A DNA stretch of 64,000 bases from Oscheius onirici (lineage: Eukaryota; Nematoda; Chromadorea; Rhabditida; Rhabditidae). The notes below the pieces were generated by a model, which searched no databases, had not been told where the DNA came from, and worked only from the letters and a program-made list of their open reading frames with translations. Below are positions 1 through 12,920 of this stretch, one piece after another. The stretch is taken from the NCBI GenBank assembly GCA_932521025.1, contig OW051470.1, positions 5,752,501 to 5,816,500 of the forward strand, read 5' to 3'. The position numbers and the translations under genes were made by a program. Each line of letters starts with the position of its first letter. The stretch's first letter is position 1.

Positions 1-1362
1 ATCGTGCTCGGTTTTCCCCGGTTCCTTGAGCAGCTCCTTGAATTTGGTATAGTTCTTGGAGACTCTCGGAACATAGGGGAAGACTGATAGTTCTCTCTCG
101 CGTTAAAAATACTGACAGTCTTACAGCCGTTTCGTAGAATACTTTCCTTCGTTTTTTTTTCTCGCTCTTTCTTTTGCTTTCAGCAATCGATCTAAATTGG
201 AAATAACGAGCCTTTCACTTGAACTGTGCTGCTCAATTGCGAACGACTGTTTTTCTAACCAGAGCGTAATCATTCTGCGAGGTTAGACTGGCTTATGCAT
301 ATTCTTGATACCAACTTTCCAGAGCAGTTCTCCGGCGATCACGATGATCTTTCAGGAAGGTGTAACAGGAGAATTCTGAATACTCAATTGGAGTCTGTAC
401 AATAACCTCAATTTGTCCGATGCCAGAGACGCACAGAGCGTTGCCAGAAGCCATGAATTGTGTCGAAAAAGCGGCTGCCTGTGTCGCTGCGACAAGAGAT
501 CTGTGGAGAATCGCGAACTCACAATGGAACCGAAAACTGCAACGAATTCATAGAAAGACGAGTTTGGAATGGAACGATGCTGCCGTACTCGAACTGGATT
601 CGGTGAGTCTGACTTTTTTCGAGCTGAGGCGTAAAAGCCCTGTATGCTACACATCCCTTTTGTTGTTCAAACCTTCAAAATCCATATTGCCGACTATAGT
701 TCCAATGGTAGTTCCGTACTCTTTTTCTGTTCACAGGTTTTTCAAGTCGCAGTTCCCCCGTGCATGGATAGTGGATAATCCTTTACATGTCAAAGCTCGT
801 GGGAAAATCGGGCATGACAAGACCTATTTGAGTACATCTTAGATTTGTTTAGCTAGCCTTTCTTTCTTGAATAGTCCAAAATATAGCAGGGGACAAACGG
901 GCAAGATTAGAGGAACAAACACAGGAACCTAATTGACCTAGAGAGGGATCAGATACAAGCTGTTATCTTTTTTTAAACAGACAAAACTAATTCACTTAGC
1001 CCCGAAGGGGGCGTACCTCAACTTGTATCAGAAACATCTGCCTTCGAATGCATTCATTAACTGTTATTTATTAGAAAATTAGCCGCCTTCTGGCAGAGAC
1101 AATAACCATTTAAATCTCACACCCAATGAAAATTGAGTACAATGATGGTGTTTTGTTGAAGCGATGTGAAGGAAACGAGACTTTTTGAGACGACTCTCAT
1201 GAGAGTGAGCCTTTTCTGGAAAACTTCCCAGTTCTGGGAAATTTTACAACCCTCTGTATTCAATCATTGGACTCATATTCAAACCATGAATCTATGTACA
1301 TTTTCCACATTCAATTACTCTGAGATCTTTTCAGCTGTTCAATCTACAATCATTCAATTCCC
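1..1362. other. Left flank, no supported gene
   Basis: No convincing complete gene. A 140-codon plus-strand open frame at 420-842 has a plausible first part followed by a GTGAGT donor-like site near 605, but I recognise no family and could not extend it with phase-matched exons. It could be the end or an exon of a gene that continues outside the window. Confidence 0.4.
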
Positions 1363-3053
1363 ATGAATGTCTCTCCACCCGTCTTTCCCTATGGCCATCT
1401 CCCTGTTATGATATTTGCGTGGACCTCTTTCATCATCTATCTCAATCTTGTCGTAGCTCTTTCGAGGAAGAAGAACAGATCCTTACTGACCAAATCTCCA
1501 GTCTACATCATTCTCCTTTTCGGAGTAAGACACGTTTTTCCTATATTGTCTTTCAGTCAATTGGCGATGTTTGTATGTTCTTTCACACCGAGATTCTCAT
1601 GCGTCCCAGAAAGTACCGTTTCTTCAATCTCTTCAATGAAATAACTCCCGTCTCGGTCGCTTATATCTCCTACTTTACTTTATCCTGGTTTCGCTTAGTC
1701 ATGCTACTGAACTACCTTCCATTGGCCATCAATAGATTCACAGCCTTCACTGCTCCAGTGCTGTATAAAAAGGTTCGAGGCCGACTGTTTTTATTCACTC
1801 AATTCGAATTCCACCTGCTTCACGAGAATGACCAAAAATAGATGTTAGAAAAAAGAGCAAGTAGGAGGAACTAGATGAATAACCGTGTTTCCATACATAG
1901 ATTTATAAAATACGTCTGAGCTTTCTTTGACACATCTCAGAAACACCTGTTACAATTTCTTACACAAGGTTTGGGCTAGAATCAGATAATCTATCTCACT
2001 GTTCCTTGGTTCTTTCCTCTCTACAATCCTATACTCTTCTAAAAGTTACCGGACCCAAGCTGGAGCAAAGTAAAGTGTCTTCCGACTGCAAGCAATTATT
2101 CTAGCGGGTGCTATCTGAAGGGTCAGGTTGTGAGGACGTGAACGTTTCAAAGTTCCCTTTGCTAGGAACGCAAACTGGAGCAATGTTTCTCTAACTATTT
2201 TATCCCAAAACTGACTAATTGCTTTCACTGTTTCAAAGAAACTTTTCTAAAACAAAACAACAGAACTATCGGATTTTCACAATGTTCCCTTATTGTTGTC
2301 AATCAAATTCAGACAGATACACAGAGACTTGGAATGTAACTAATTTAATCCTAATAACTCTTAGCTTGCTACTGCGAATATCGTGGCCATGGAGAGACAA
2401 ACAGACATCCTCAAACTTCTAGATTTGGTCCGTCAGTCATATTCTCGTCTACACAATAATCATTTGGGTTACCGCTTTTCTCGGTGCTCTAGTCATTTTC
2501 TGTGTTCCCACTTGGGTCAAACTGGATCTTGTCATTCTCCCAAATGGTGTGCTACAGATCCTTACCGGAGATCTCTTTTTGGTTGGTTTCTGTCATTTTC
2601 TTGAAAATTCATCTCAGAAAGACGCAATCGAAGTAGCTGCCTTGAGTTTCACCGTCAGCCTGATCTGTTTTTCACTCTATCTCTTTGGAGCACTCAGTTC
2701 CAAAACCATTCCAGTAAGTTCTCAAACAAAACTTGAGAATTCTCCAGGGCACTTCGGACATTGAGAAAAAACTTTTGCTTTGTTCGATTCTTGCTTCGAT
2801 TCCTCTGCTCATCGACTGTTTCAAAGCATGTATTCTTCTCTATGGAACCCTCCAAAACAACATGAACCTTATCCTTCTCGCGACAGAACTTCATTTCTAT
2901 TGGGTGGAGATCATGACCTCTTCTCAGTGTTGGTCGCTCCTTCTGATCACTCCATCCGCTAGAAAACTTCTCATCTACGACGGTCTCTTCGCCCGTTTGA
3001 TGCCGAGGAAGAAGAGTGTCCAAGTGACTGTCATCGCCAGCCATTCCTATTGA
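1363..3053 (+). CDS. Serpentine chemoreceptor (Srg superfamily, Srv-like)
   Basis: Four exons, 1363-1524, 1557-1772, 2423-2713 and 2748-3053, join in matching phase (all phase 0) to give 324 residues, the normal length for nematode seven-transmembrane chemoreceptors. Hydrophobic segments are spread along the whole protein. The end of the third membrane segment reads LAINRFTAF followed by LYKKIW, the hallmark of the srg/srv/srx-type receptors; IW begins the exon after the 650-base intron. Such receptors sit in the cilia of sensory neurons and detect chemical cues through G proteins. The start is the first ATG of the open frame, immediately ahead of the first hydrophobic helix. The exact subfamily (srv versus srg or sru) is inference. 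Confidence 0.85.
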
Positions 3054-3260
3054 TAAACGTTCATTAGACACCGTTCTCTGGTTAATACTAAACTTTTGGG
3101 TAAATGAAGCCTACATTGAATGGAAAATAAGGGTCGATCCCTGAGGATTACGGTAGGAATTATAAAAGCATATTTCGAAAATAACTAGCACAAAAATAGA
3201 TAAAAGGGAAATATTCAACGGGACGATATGGCACTGGCTGAACTGTGGAGTGTTGAAGGT

Positions 3261-6200
3261 TTATTGGAAGAGGGTGAAGTCGAGAGCTTGCTGGATGGGC
3301 ACCTGCATCGTGTCTGTTGATCGGAGAGGAGCTCGAGACACCTGAACACGTCGATTGTTAACAGAAAAAGAGAGAGACGAAACCTGGATAACGCTGAGGA
3401 AAATCTGAGGAAGCACGTTGCGCTGCATCGCCACCAAAGCCTCGATGAACTGACAACCGAGTTCGTGGAAAATGTCGAACTTTTCGATCTGAAAATGAAT
3501 TTAGAAAAGAAGACACTTTTTAAGGTACCTGAGCAACAATTTTTGCTAATTTGTTAGGGGCAGCGTTGGTGCAATGATCCTTCAGCGCGTTCACAATCGT
3601 GCTCTGAGCCTTGTCAATGATTCCGCGGTCTTGGAGAGTCAAAGGATTGTTTTCTGATGTTAAAGGTTAGTTTTAAAAGGGTAACTAGAATACCTGGAGT
3701 GTTGCCGGCAAGGAACTGCATAGCTTGAAGAGCACTGAAGCTCTGTGGATCCCATTCAACAAGAGTTTGGAAGGCGTGAGACTCATCCCTGACAACACGG
3801 AAGAAGCCGTCAAACGGAGCCGGAAGACTGTTGACGGGGACAGTTTCTCCAGTCTCGAAGACGACATTTCCGTCTCTCATTCGATTGCAGTGTCGAACAG
3901 CCAAAATCGGGAAAATAGATCGAGCAGCAAGGACCAGGACGTCGCTCGGATGAAGATCAGAGGCAATGGGAGTGCTTCGGAGGAAGCAGTTGATCATGTT
4001 GACTTCATTCTCGAGCAGAGCTACGATCTGACTGTCGGCTAGAGTGGCAAAGTGACTGGGAGTATGAAGAGCAGGCTTGTTGTTGTCGTGAGCTCTGAGA
4101 ATGAGGCCCAGCAGAGGAAGAGGAGGTGATGGCTGTTCTTCACTGCGACCGGTCTTCGTCTTTGACGAAAGACGACCACGTCGACCGGACAACGAGCCAT
4201 GTCGGACAACTGGAAGATATGTTCGGTAGAACAACATGAAACTTACTCTCTTTAACCATTCCAACAGACAGACACTTCTGGAAACGACAGTACTGACAAC
4301 GGCTGCGGTAGCGTTTGTCGATCGGACAGTTGCGGTTGCCAGCACAGACGTACTTTGACTTCTTCTGGACAGTCCTCTGAAAATGATGGAGTTCGAATCA
4401 GTTCTGTGTTATGCTTCTCTAATCCGCACAACATTCTACGCAATCCGGCTAAATCCGGTAATGAGACATTTCCGCGTCGACGTAATTCTTACCTTGAAAA
4501 AGCCCTTACATCCCTCACAAGTTCGAGCTCCGTAGTGCAGACAGACGGCTTTGTCGTTACAGACGGCACACAGTTTGTCGGCATCTTCCTCAGTCATCTG
4601 GAGGTTGGCGGAAGCGGACGAGAAATCGGTCGGATTGAGAATTCTGAAAGAGGTTCGTAAGCTTGTTTGGCCTAATGCGACGGACATCTGTTCCAGTCAA
4701 TTTTTCGGTCCCTTCAAAAGATAGAGCTGATTTCCGAGAATTTCCCCACCATTCGCCTTTTTGTCTTTTCCTTTCCCAGTGGCCGCTCTAGCCAGTTCGT
4801 CAGCTAACTTCCGGCGCCTACGGAGTCGAAATGTCATCCATTGTGATTAGTCGGACCCGACTACAACAAAACCATCTTTTCTCTCGTCTCACCTCAAGAA
4901 GTGTTGTGGATTAAAGGGCGGAGAATGGGGTCCGAGATGAGGCGAGGGCGAGCCCGTCTGGCTCGTGGAGTTGGAACTAAAATTTCTAAATGACAAAATT
5001 ACGAATTGTCTAGCTAGAATACAACACAGAGTTTTGGACCGGACTAACGTACCTGCCAGTTGTGCCTTGACTGCCTCGTCTATCATGAGGCGTGGCGAAC
5101 TGAGCCGGCGGATAGAAGATACTCGGCTGTGCGAACATGTTCTGATGAGGAAGAAGGGTCGGCTGAGGCATAAAGTCACAAGAAAGATTCGTGTTCAGAC
5201 TGAAGTTCCTAGAAGTTGTTCTTTTATTTAAACTATAAGAAAGAAATTCTCTGCACTGAAGTGTTGTCTCCCCGCTTACCCTATTATACACGATCGTATT
5301 ATCTCAACCTTCCCCAAAAGGTTAGCGAACTTACCCCATAAATGGCATCGGATAGTTGGAGGGATGAAGGAAATCATAGTTGGGCTGTCCCGGTCTTCCC
5401 AGAGCCATACTCTGGAACGGCGGCTCCGTCTTGATTTGAAGGTCAGCCTGTTCCATTTCGGACGACTGCTGAAATCTACGTCAAGAATACGGTAGGATTA
5501 AGAGCCAGTCGACATTTGTAAGCCAAATTTCGAGACTATTTCGAGAGAGAATGTTCTCGCGGGGTTACTGTAAAAGGCGTGAACAAGACCGACATGATTC
5601 AGTTGAAATTGAATACGACAAAGGGCTACTGTAATAGAGAGTCATACCTGTTTGATACCCTGTTGCGACTCCTCTTGGCCGTGACTGCTCGTCGCCTGTT
5701 CTCCAAGGAGGTGATCGTATGACGAGTTCTGAAAAATGGTTCATATGATTCAGAAATGCTGATCCTCTCCCCTTTGGAGGGATTTAGAATGACAGCATTC
5801 CATTTCTCGAATACTGTGGGAAAGTCCAGAAAGGGAACTTTAGACTATAGGACGTCACCTTATTCAGTTATTGTTGGGCGCAAGAAAGAGCAGACCGAAC
5901 TTTTGAGAAAAGAAGGTCAGTCGCGACACGACCTTTACTAGATGAGACATTGTTTTAAGTTTAGGAGAGCTTTGCTCAAGAAAACCCACAGTGAGGAGAC
6001 CAGCCATCTCGATCTGGAGCATGGGAGCGAGAGAATAAACCGACTCCACAATGACTGAAAGACACCACTCTCACTGGAGCAGCAATCAGACGGACAGTGT
6101 TCAACTTCAACACACTAATCCTGCCAGGGTAATAATAAAAGGATTACCGACTGCGGACGACTGATTAGACCTACGGATATAGATCTTTGAGAAGAAGATG

Positions 6201-8979
6201 GCTGATGTACCCAAGGGGAGGAGACAATGCTTTGACGTCTATCTGATACAGAATCGACAAGAGAAGAGACTGTCAGTTATTTGAGTCAAAAGTTAGTTAG
6301 CACACAATTAGAGGGACAGGTGGTCTTCTCTTCCCTCTACTTGGTGCAAAACGTGCTTTCCTCACGTCGGAATCGCCGACAAAATAGCTATTTTTACTAC
6401 TGGCCAAGACAGGAATAGAAAGGTCCCGCAAAAAACTCAAGAGTTCGACAAGTAAAGGATGATCATTCGACCAGGCTCATGCCGGAGCAGTGTTTTTAAC
6501 TGGTTCTTTTTTAACAGTCCTTTAGAACTTTAAGAAAAGTAGTAAAGCTCTAACACGTTTATCTTGATTCGAACTCTAAGAAAAGCAGTAAATCTGTTAG
6601 GTACTGTTGAGATGGTTGTGATATTATCAGTCGATTAACTTTCGTACCGGACACAAAAGTTCCTTTTAGCTTTTAAAAGGGCTTCTCAGACAAGTCGCTA
6701 GCAAACTAAAAGTAGGATAGAATCTAGAGGACAATACTTCGTATAGAGAAAAGATCAGCAGAACAATCGATTAGCAGACAAAAACAAGAGGTGGTAGAAG
6801 AGGTGTGTCTTCTTCTTCCCCAAGGGTCCGCTGATTCATCTGGCCCTGACTGCGCACCCGACCCACTCCCATCTCTTGTTTTGGGCAAAGGACAGCTCGG
6901 AATAACGAACATGCGGCGAACAGCTGGAACTTGAAGACAAACTCGTACTTACTCTCATCGAAAGGAACAGACCAGAACACGCCAAGACAGAGTACAAACT
7001 GACAGGTTGTAGTCGAGAGACTACAATCTTGCATCTGGGAGTCTAATTGCAACTGGACTAGTTAAACAGGCTTCGTCTATAAATTTTAGTTTTACTCTCA
7101 GTTGGGAAACGGGTCGGAAAGGGGATTTCAATAAAGACAAACAGGTGGTCCAAAAGAATGAGAAAACGGTTTAGATATCCAGGCAAAACTCTTATGTGAG
7201 TCAGTTTTCCGATCAAACCTTACCTCTTTCTTGATCATGATGACGGATGGAGAGAGCGACCGACAGACTACCCAGCGGACATCGATCTTGAGCAATTGGA
7301 AATGTAAAAAGAGATCGAGGGGAGAGGTGAGAAAACGTCGTATACTAGTAGGAACCAGTCATTTGGTTAGACCTCAAAGGTCATCATGATGGTCAAGACT
7401 GGACAAAGAACATGAACTTTCCCAGACCCTGGAGACTGTCGAAGACTCATCGTCAAATCACCGACTGGTTATCAGACAATGGGAACCGAGACGTCTAAAA
7501 ATGAAGAAACTAATGGTCGGGCAGCAGTGGAAATGCTTATTAGCCAAAGGGACGATTACGAGAAATGAAGTCATAGCCTCTCTCACTGGCCTCATGTCGT
7601 AGTATTTATTAGTTTCTACCGTACCCCCTTTCGTTTAATCCTACAGTAGCGGACTAATTCGGCAGATTACGTAAGAGTTTCGAACTCGATCAGTTTCGCC
7701 TGTAATCCAAGTTCCGTCATATTTTTAATTGTGTGCTTAATCCGCTTCTCACGTCATCTTTTCTCTTTTTTTGGGAATAGAGTCAAGGACAAGAACTTGG
7801 GACAAGGGACCAACTGGAAGTTGGCAGCTCTGGGAACCGGAAGTTCGCATATTGTTGACGCAAAACGAGTAGTAGTCTGATCTGACATGTCAGTTTCTGT
7901 CGAGTTCAATTCTTTCGAAAGAGCAACTGATAATGTCTCGATTTCTTCGTGTCCTACTGTCCGCAGGCAGTTTTCGAATGTGTCTCTTTGTCTGCGACAG
8001 AGAGGACAACAGCTCCCTTTCGCGGTGACTGACTCATTGGTAGCTCTCATGACTCCGTCGGCTACCTCAAAAGAACGACTGGTCGAGTGACCCACAAGCA
8101 AAGGAAGTTCCTTTTTCCACTTTTTGTATCGACAGGGAAGAAATGATGTACGTCACCAGGTTGAGTTCTAATCATCGCCTCTCGTCAAATACAAATTTTA
8201 TGTCTGGCTCTCCCGAACGGCTCAATTTGACTCACATTAATCAACTCGAGAAGACGATCGAGCTCCGGATCCTTCTCCGCGTCGTGCGATCCCTTCCGAC
8301 TGTCATGGTGGGCTGAAAATAAAACATTGACAACTATCGATATTTTTTACTTATTCGAAACATGTCAAATTGACAGCATAATCAAGTGATTTTTAAAGGA
8401 CTCAAACAAAAGTTTCTCTAAAAAAAGAGACAACCAACTTGTTGAGAAATACACCTGGTAACTGGCTTTGTCGGTAGGAAAAGTGGGCGAGTCTGGGAAT
8501 CGGAAGGACTTTTTACCGCCTTTGAGAAAAGTGTGAGAACAGCTGGGGTAGGTCTTTTGCCTTTTTCAAACGATACGATTTCCACGCTCGAGCCTCAAAA
8601 ACTTACTGCTGACAGAACTTGTCGACGGAGAACTCTGCTCGAAACCGCTCAACAGATCTTCCATGATAGTGTCAATGTCTTCGAAACTCTCAAGAAGACA
8701 GATTGTTCGAACTATAAGAGTGACCCACTTTGCTGGAAGCTATGCTGTTGGGTGAAAAGTCGCAGACGGTCGTCGACGACAGGATACTCTGAAAGCAGCA
8801 CATCATTCCGAAAGAGAGAGAGGACCACACGAATCTTACAAAGGAGAATGACGCAAAGAGATAATTAAGAGGGTCCAAACATTGCAGATGGGACAAGAAC
8901 TCACTTGTTGATAGCAGCTGTGGGTCGTCTGAATGTGAAGGTCCTGATTGTAGACAGTTCCAGCGGGGTTGAACAACAT
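3261..8979 (-). CDS. nhr-6: NR4A-type nuclear receptor (NHR-6/NGFI-B orthologue)
   Basis: Thirteen exons join in phase to 601 residues, close to NR4A size. Exons (from the start): 8905-8979, 8607-8688, 8236-8312, 5648-5728, 5335-5468, 5053-5208, 4893-4985, 4493-4643, 4247-4376, 3694-4209, 3529-3653, 3384-3488, 3261-3341. The DNA-binding domain (about residues 300-370) has the two C4 zinc fingers, the P-box [14 protein letters not shown] and, after the second finger, VGMVKE plus GRRGRLSSK, the NR4A T/A box that lets these receptors bind the NBRE half-site as monomers. A ligand-binding-type domain follows. The long N-terminal part is rich in S, Q and P, as in an AF-1 activation region. NR4A proteins are constitutive, ligand-independent transcription factors; in C. 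elegans NHR-6 is needed for spermatheca development. The first three exons are short and rest on phase agreement only, so the exact N-terminus is less sure. Confidence 0.93.
5729..8235. other. 2.5 kb intron of nhr-6
   Basis: No supported gene. Open frames here (for example 7754-8101, minus, with a CPLCRRQR segment) overlap open frames on the other strand and could not be joined in phase to the receptor. The length is unusual in a gene whose other introns are mostly 35-250 bases, so regulatory elements may sit here. Confidence 0.5.
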
Positions 8980-11900
8980 CAGAACTTCATAGGCAACACC
9001 AGAACTTTTCAACAAGAGTCTTAAAGTTTTTGTCTAAAATTAAAATTTGGACAGAACAGAAAAAGTACAAAAAGAGAATGATCATCGGGATGTTTAATTC
9101 GTTCAGTAAAAGTTCGATCCGAGTGTGGAAGAAGATGTCAGCAGGCTCAGACGAGTTTGAAGATCACCGGGTTGTACTCCGATGATGGACTTATAAAGGT
9201 GAGTTGAAACGTGACGAAAGAAAGAAATCAAAATGTTTCCGCATCATCCCTTGAAACAAAAGATTTTCGGAAGCACGTGGAATCTTCTGGAGAAAAATAA
9301 GATAAAGGACATCACGCTTCCATGTTTGCTTTACAGGAATGAGGAGATTTTGAAACGGAAGTGCATTCGGTAGTAAAAGATATTGTCAAAAGACGAAAGA
9401 GAAAAAGAAATGAGTCGAGTCCGACCCAGCTGGTTGTCTTATATAGGATCCGAATCTTCCGCGTCTGCTCCCCCGGGTTACAATTATGTCTTTCTCGTTA
9501 ATAATATTGGAAAGCAGGACCATGAGAGGAGCGTCAGATCTCCCACCTACTGAAAAAGATGCGCATCGTGTTCCAGAGAAAGAATCCTTGCAGATGGTCC
9601 CACCCACTCCTTTTTTGAAGCATACTGTACCCCGAAGCGAACAGCTCAATTAGGTTTTTTAAGATGACGGGGGAGAGACAATACTGATTGATGGCCAGCT
9701 CAAAAACTGGGTCAAATGACGTTCACATCATGATGAAATGATCAGAAGAAAAAAACAGACAGAGTGATCTGACCTCGTCTCTTGTCTCAACTTTTGTTCT
9801 CGGAATTCTTAACGTTAGTTGAAATAAAATCTGACTGCAAAAAAAAGCAGACGGTAGCAGACAACAGTGAGAACAAGTGTGACAGAGGAGCTCATGGTGG
9901 GAGGGACAGCCGGAAGCGTAGGTGACTTGAGTCAACCGAACCGTTGCTAAAATCCCGGACCTACAAATTCGCGTCACTAAGTTTTGGGCAGTTTTTCGAA
10001 CTTTGTCTCATTCCGGAAGACGTATACGCCTTGACGCCTCCAGGACACCAGAAACCACGAAACTGACGACTGACCACTGACTAATATACCGCCCACAAAA
10101 GGAATTCAAGCTCTAGTAGTGCCAGATGTTTTCCGACAATTTACATAGTTTAACAGCTAATTTGCCAAGATCGAAATGTTTTACCTGTACCCGGCTGCTT
10201 TTTGTTGACTAGTAGAGAAAGAGATCACTTCCATTTGACAAAGTCCGCGAATATCAAGGTACAGAGAGAACCTCCAGTAGACTGACACTGACACTGATGT
10301 GAGGATTCCCCAGTCTCTTTTGGAAAAAAAATGACGTTTGGGATCTCATAAGGGATCCGATCAGCTTAGACATAATTTGGCCTAATGATCGGCGTCTTAG
10401 AAGACCCACCGCCCCCACCGCTTAGAAGCCGTTTTGGGGAGCAATAATCCCATTACAATTAATCTTAGAAGCTATTTCTGAAAAACCCGAGTCTGATCTT
10501 TTATGTGAAGCAATTATGTGAGGATTTAAGCTGAGAAAGGAGGGAGACCCTTCGACGGAGATTACTCTGGTCTACGGATCAGACATGTCTTCTCTCTATA
10601 GTATTAAGACACTCACCTCTTTTCTGAGATTACCGGGCAAGAACGAAAAAGTACAGGAAAGATCAGTAGGAAAGTGGTCGGAACGAGTGCTTTTATATTA
10701 GGAAAAGCAGGTGCAATTGCTCGGTCGGCGACGATTTTTACGTCAGAAGCGTGAGAAAGGGGCGGGTTTGATACTGGTTTACGGTAAAAAGATCGTGATT
10801 TTCTGAAAAGGAACTGTCGAGCAATAGAAAGGACAAAATATCTCTCAAATGAGCAGAACCAGGGAAGAGGCTCTATTTAGAATAGCAGAAAACCGGGTGT
10901 CCTGAGATCGACGTGACTGTTGAAAAAGAAAGAGAAGAAGGTAGGGTTCAAGAACTAGATAAGACATGGAAGACAGAAAGTACATTTTATGAACAAGTCT
11001 GGAACAGAAAAGTTATGGAAACAGAGATCCAAACGAGCTCGCTTCAATCACTTTTCAGTTATGTATTTTGAGGCGTTTTTTGAACGAGGAGTTCCGATAG
11101 TTGTTCAGATGTCAGGCCTCTGACAATGAGAAAGAACCGTATGATTGTGTGAAAGTCTTCGGTCTCCGGAATGTGATCCGTCTCCGCAATAAACGTCCAT
11201 GCAACGGTTTGAACTTCGAACTGTGGAGCATCTTGTTTTAATAGCTTACAATTAGAAACAAGTTTTCGAGATGTATTCCGCGAGAGATATTTCTTTCTGC
11301 TGGCTTTTGTTTTAAAATAAATGTTTCAAGTCTGCTAAATATGGTCGTTCAGTCAACTCTTTTAATTATTTGCTGCTAACTCCAGAACAACCTGAAAACA
11401 TTGAGACCTACAGTAGGAACTTTACTCTTTTCCCCATAAAATCTGGGTAATTAATCTTTCGGTTATGTTAATTTTTCTATGATCTGGAGTCATCTGCAAG
11501 CTGTCAAAGGAAAACAATTCCGCGGTGTTCAACCCGAGATGTGACGCAGATCGCGTCGTCGGCTTCTTTTGGCAAGCGCGCAATAATCAGATAACCCGTC
11601 CAGCTGCAATTTTAGAACTGTGCCTTTTTTCACGGAGCAGCTGCTGTCGTCGAAAATGAGTTTGACCAGCAGCCAGTGCTACGTAGATATGTCTAAATAG
11701 GGAAGAGAGATTGTTCCGTGTCTGTGAACATTCTTTGCAACAAACTAGCCGAACTACAACCGAACGAAACTACCGAAACAGTGATAGCCCTGAGCTGCGG
11801 TGTTTGTGATCGGAAGAATCGTTTTCATGTCACAACTGTGATTAAACATACTTTTTCTGAAGTCTTTGCAGGGCTGATCAAACTAGCCGGTTGTGCTCTG

Positions 11901-12373
11901 CTACGTAGCTCAGTCAAATTAACCTTCTACAAAGATTGTTCTGCGTTCTAATCGAATAGTTCTACGTCGCAAAACTTCGTTTTTTACGTTGCGATCAGTT
12001 GTGTTTGACCTGTGTCCTTTCGGTAAAGAAGTTATTTACGTAGTCGACTACGACACCAAATGCGCGGTAATTGTGAACAATTGACTCGTGGGAGAGGGAG
12101 AAACTCAAGGAATACCCTTTTTGAAGTACCTCCACTTCATTTTTAAAATAATTGACGTTTGGGAGGATTCTTTGTCATTTCTACTGTATCCCTAGTCTCT
12201 CTCCTGTAGCCAACCCTACAGTTCGGTACTCGCAACAATCAACAAAGAGTCTTCCCTGATCTGATCAACACATCTTGAGGCCATTTTGAAAGAGCGGGTC
12301 TAAAACTGAAGTTGTTTGATTTTCAGCTATTTCAATCAGTTTCGTCTACTCCCTTGACAAAAAGTACGTCGTC

Positions 12374-12920
12374 AATGAGATTATCTGTCGCAAAGATGAT
12401 TTCAATTCTACTAACTCTTGTCCTTTGGTACAACTGTTAGTTAATCCTTTGATCTATTTTTGGATTTAACTACACGTGGAACAAAGAGGAAGGAAAACAA
12501 GTTCCTGGGAATTGCGTAAGAGAATCCGAGAGATTACTCGTAAACAAAACAGGCAGAACGCGAACAAGCAGCCGTCAGAGAATATCCAAAAGAGGTCTTT
12601 GAGAAGATGTAACTCTTATAGTAACACGTTTTGAAAGGATCACGAAAAATTTTGGAAGGAATGGAAGAAGAGTCCAGATCTTCGTCTGGACTTATTCATA
12701 TGGACATTTGACGTCGGAATCAGGCAAAGGAAACGCAAAAATGGACAACAAAGTTTCAAATGTTGTTTTCGGAGGGAAAGGACTCTTAAATGTACAGAAC
12801 GAAGTTTTGTCACGAAATCGTCACAAAAGAAGCATTCGTCTCATTCAGCTCCTCTCCGAGCCACCTTGCTCAACTGGGAGGTTACTGTACAGTTTACTGT
12901 GTATAATTATGGTTAAGTAA
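12374..12920 (+). CDS. Possible small secreted protein (weak model)
   Basis: An ATG near 12374 opens a 20-residue strongly hydrophobic, signal-peptide-like stretch (MRLSVAKMISILLTLVLWYN) that ends at a stop or a GTTAGT donor. A candidate exon at about 12552-12609, encoding a charged segment (AEREQAAVREYPKEVFEK), ends at GTAACT. It joins in phase to an open frame from about 12640 to 12920 that contains NRHKRS, a dibasic stretch. The join between the signal exon and the second exon could not be made in frame, so this may be a decayed gene or chance. No family recognised. Confidence 0.2.

Noticed and set aside
420-842. 140-codon plus-strand open frame as a gene
   Set aside because: No domain, and no joinable exons in phase; overlaps a minus-strand open frame. 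At best a fragment of a gene outside the window.
7754-8101. Minus-strand open frame with a C-x-x-C pattern (CPLCRRQRD) as an extra nhr-6 exon
   Set aside because: The flanking exons already join in phase without it, and the frame has no splice sites in the needed phase.
11718-11951. 77-codon open frame as a small gene
   Set aside because: No signal peptide, no family, no supporting splice sites; frame length is within chance in this GC range.
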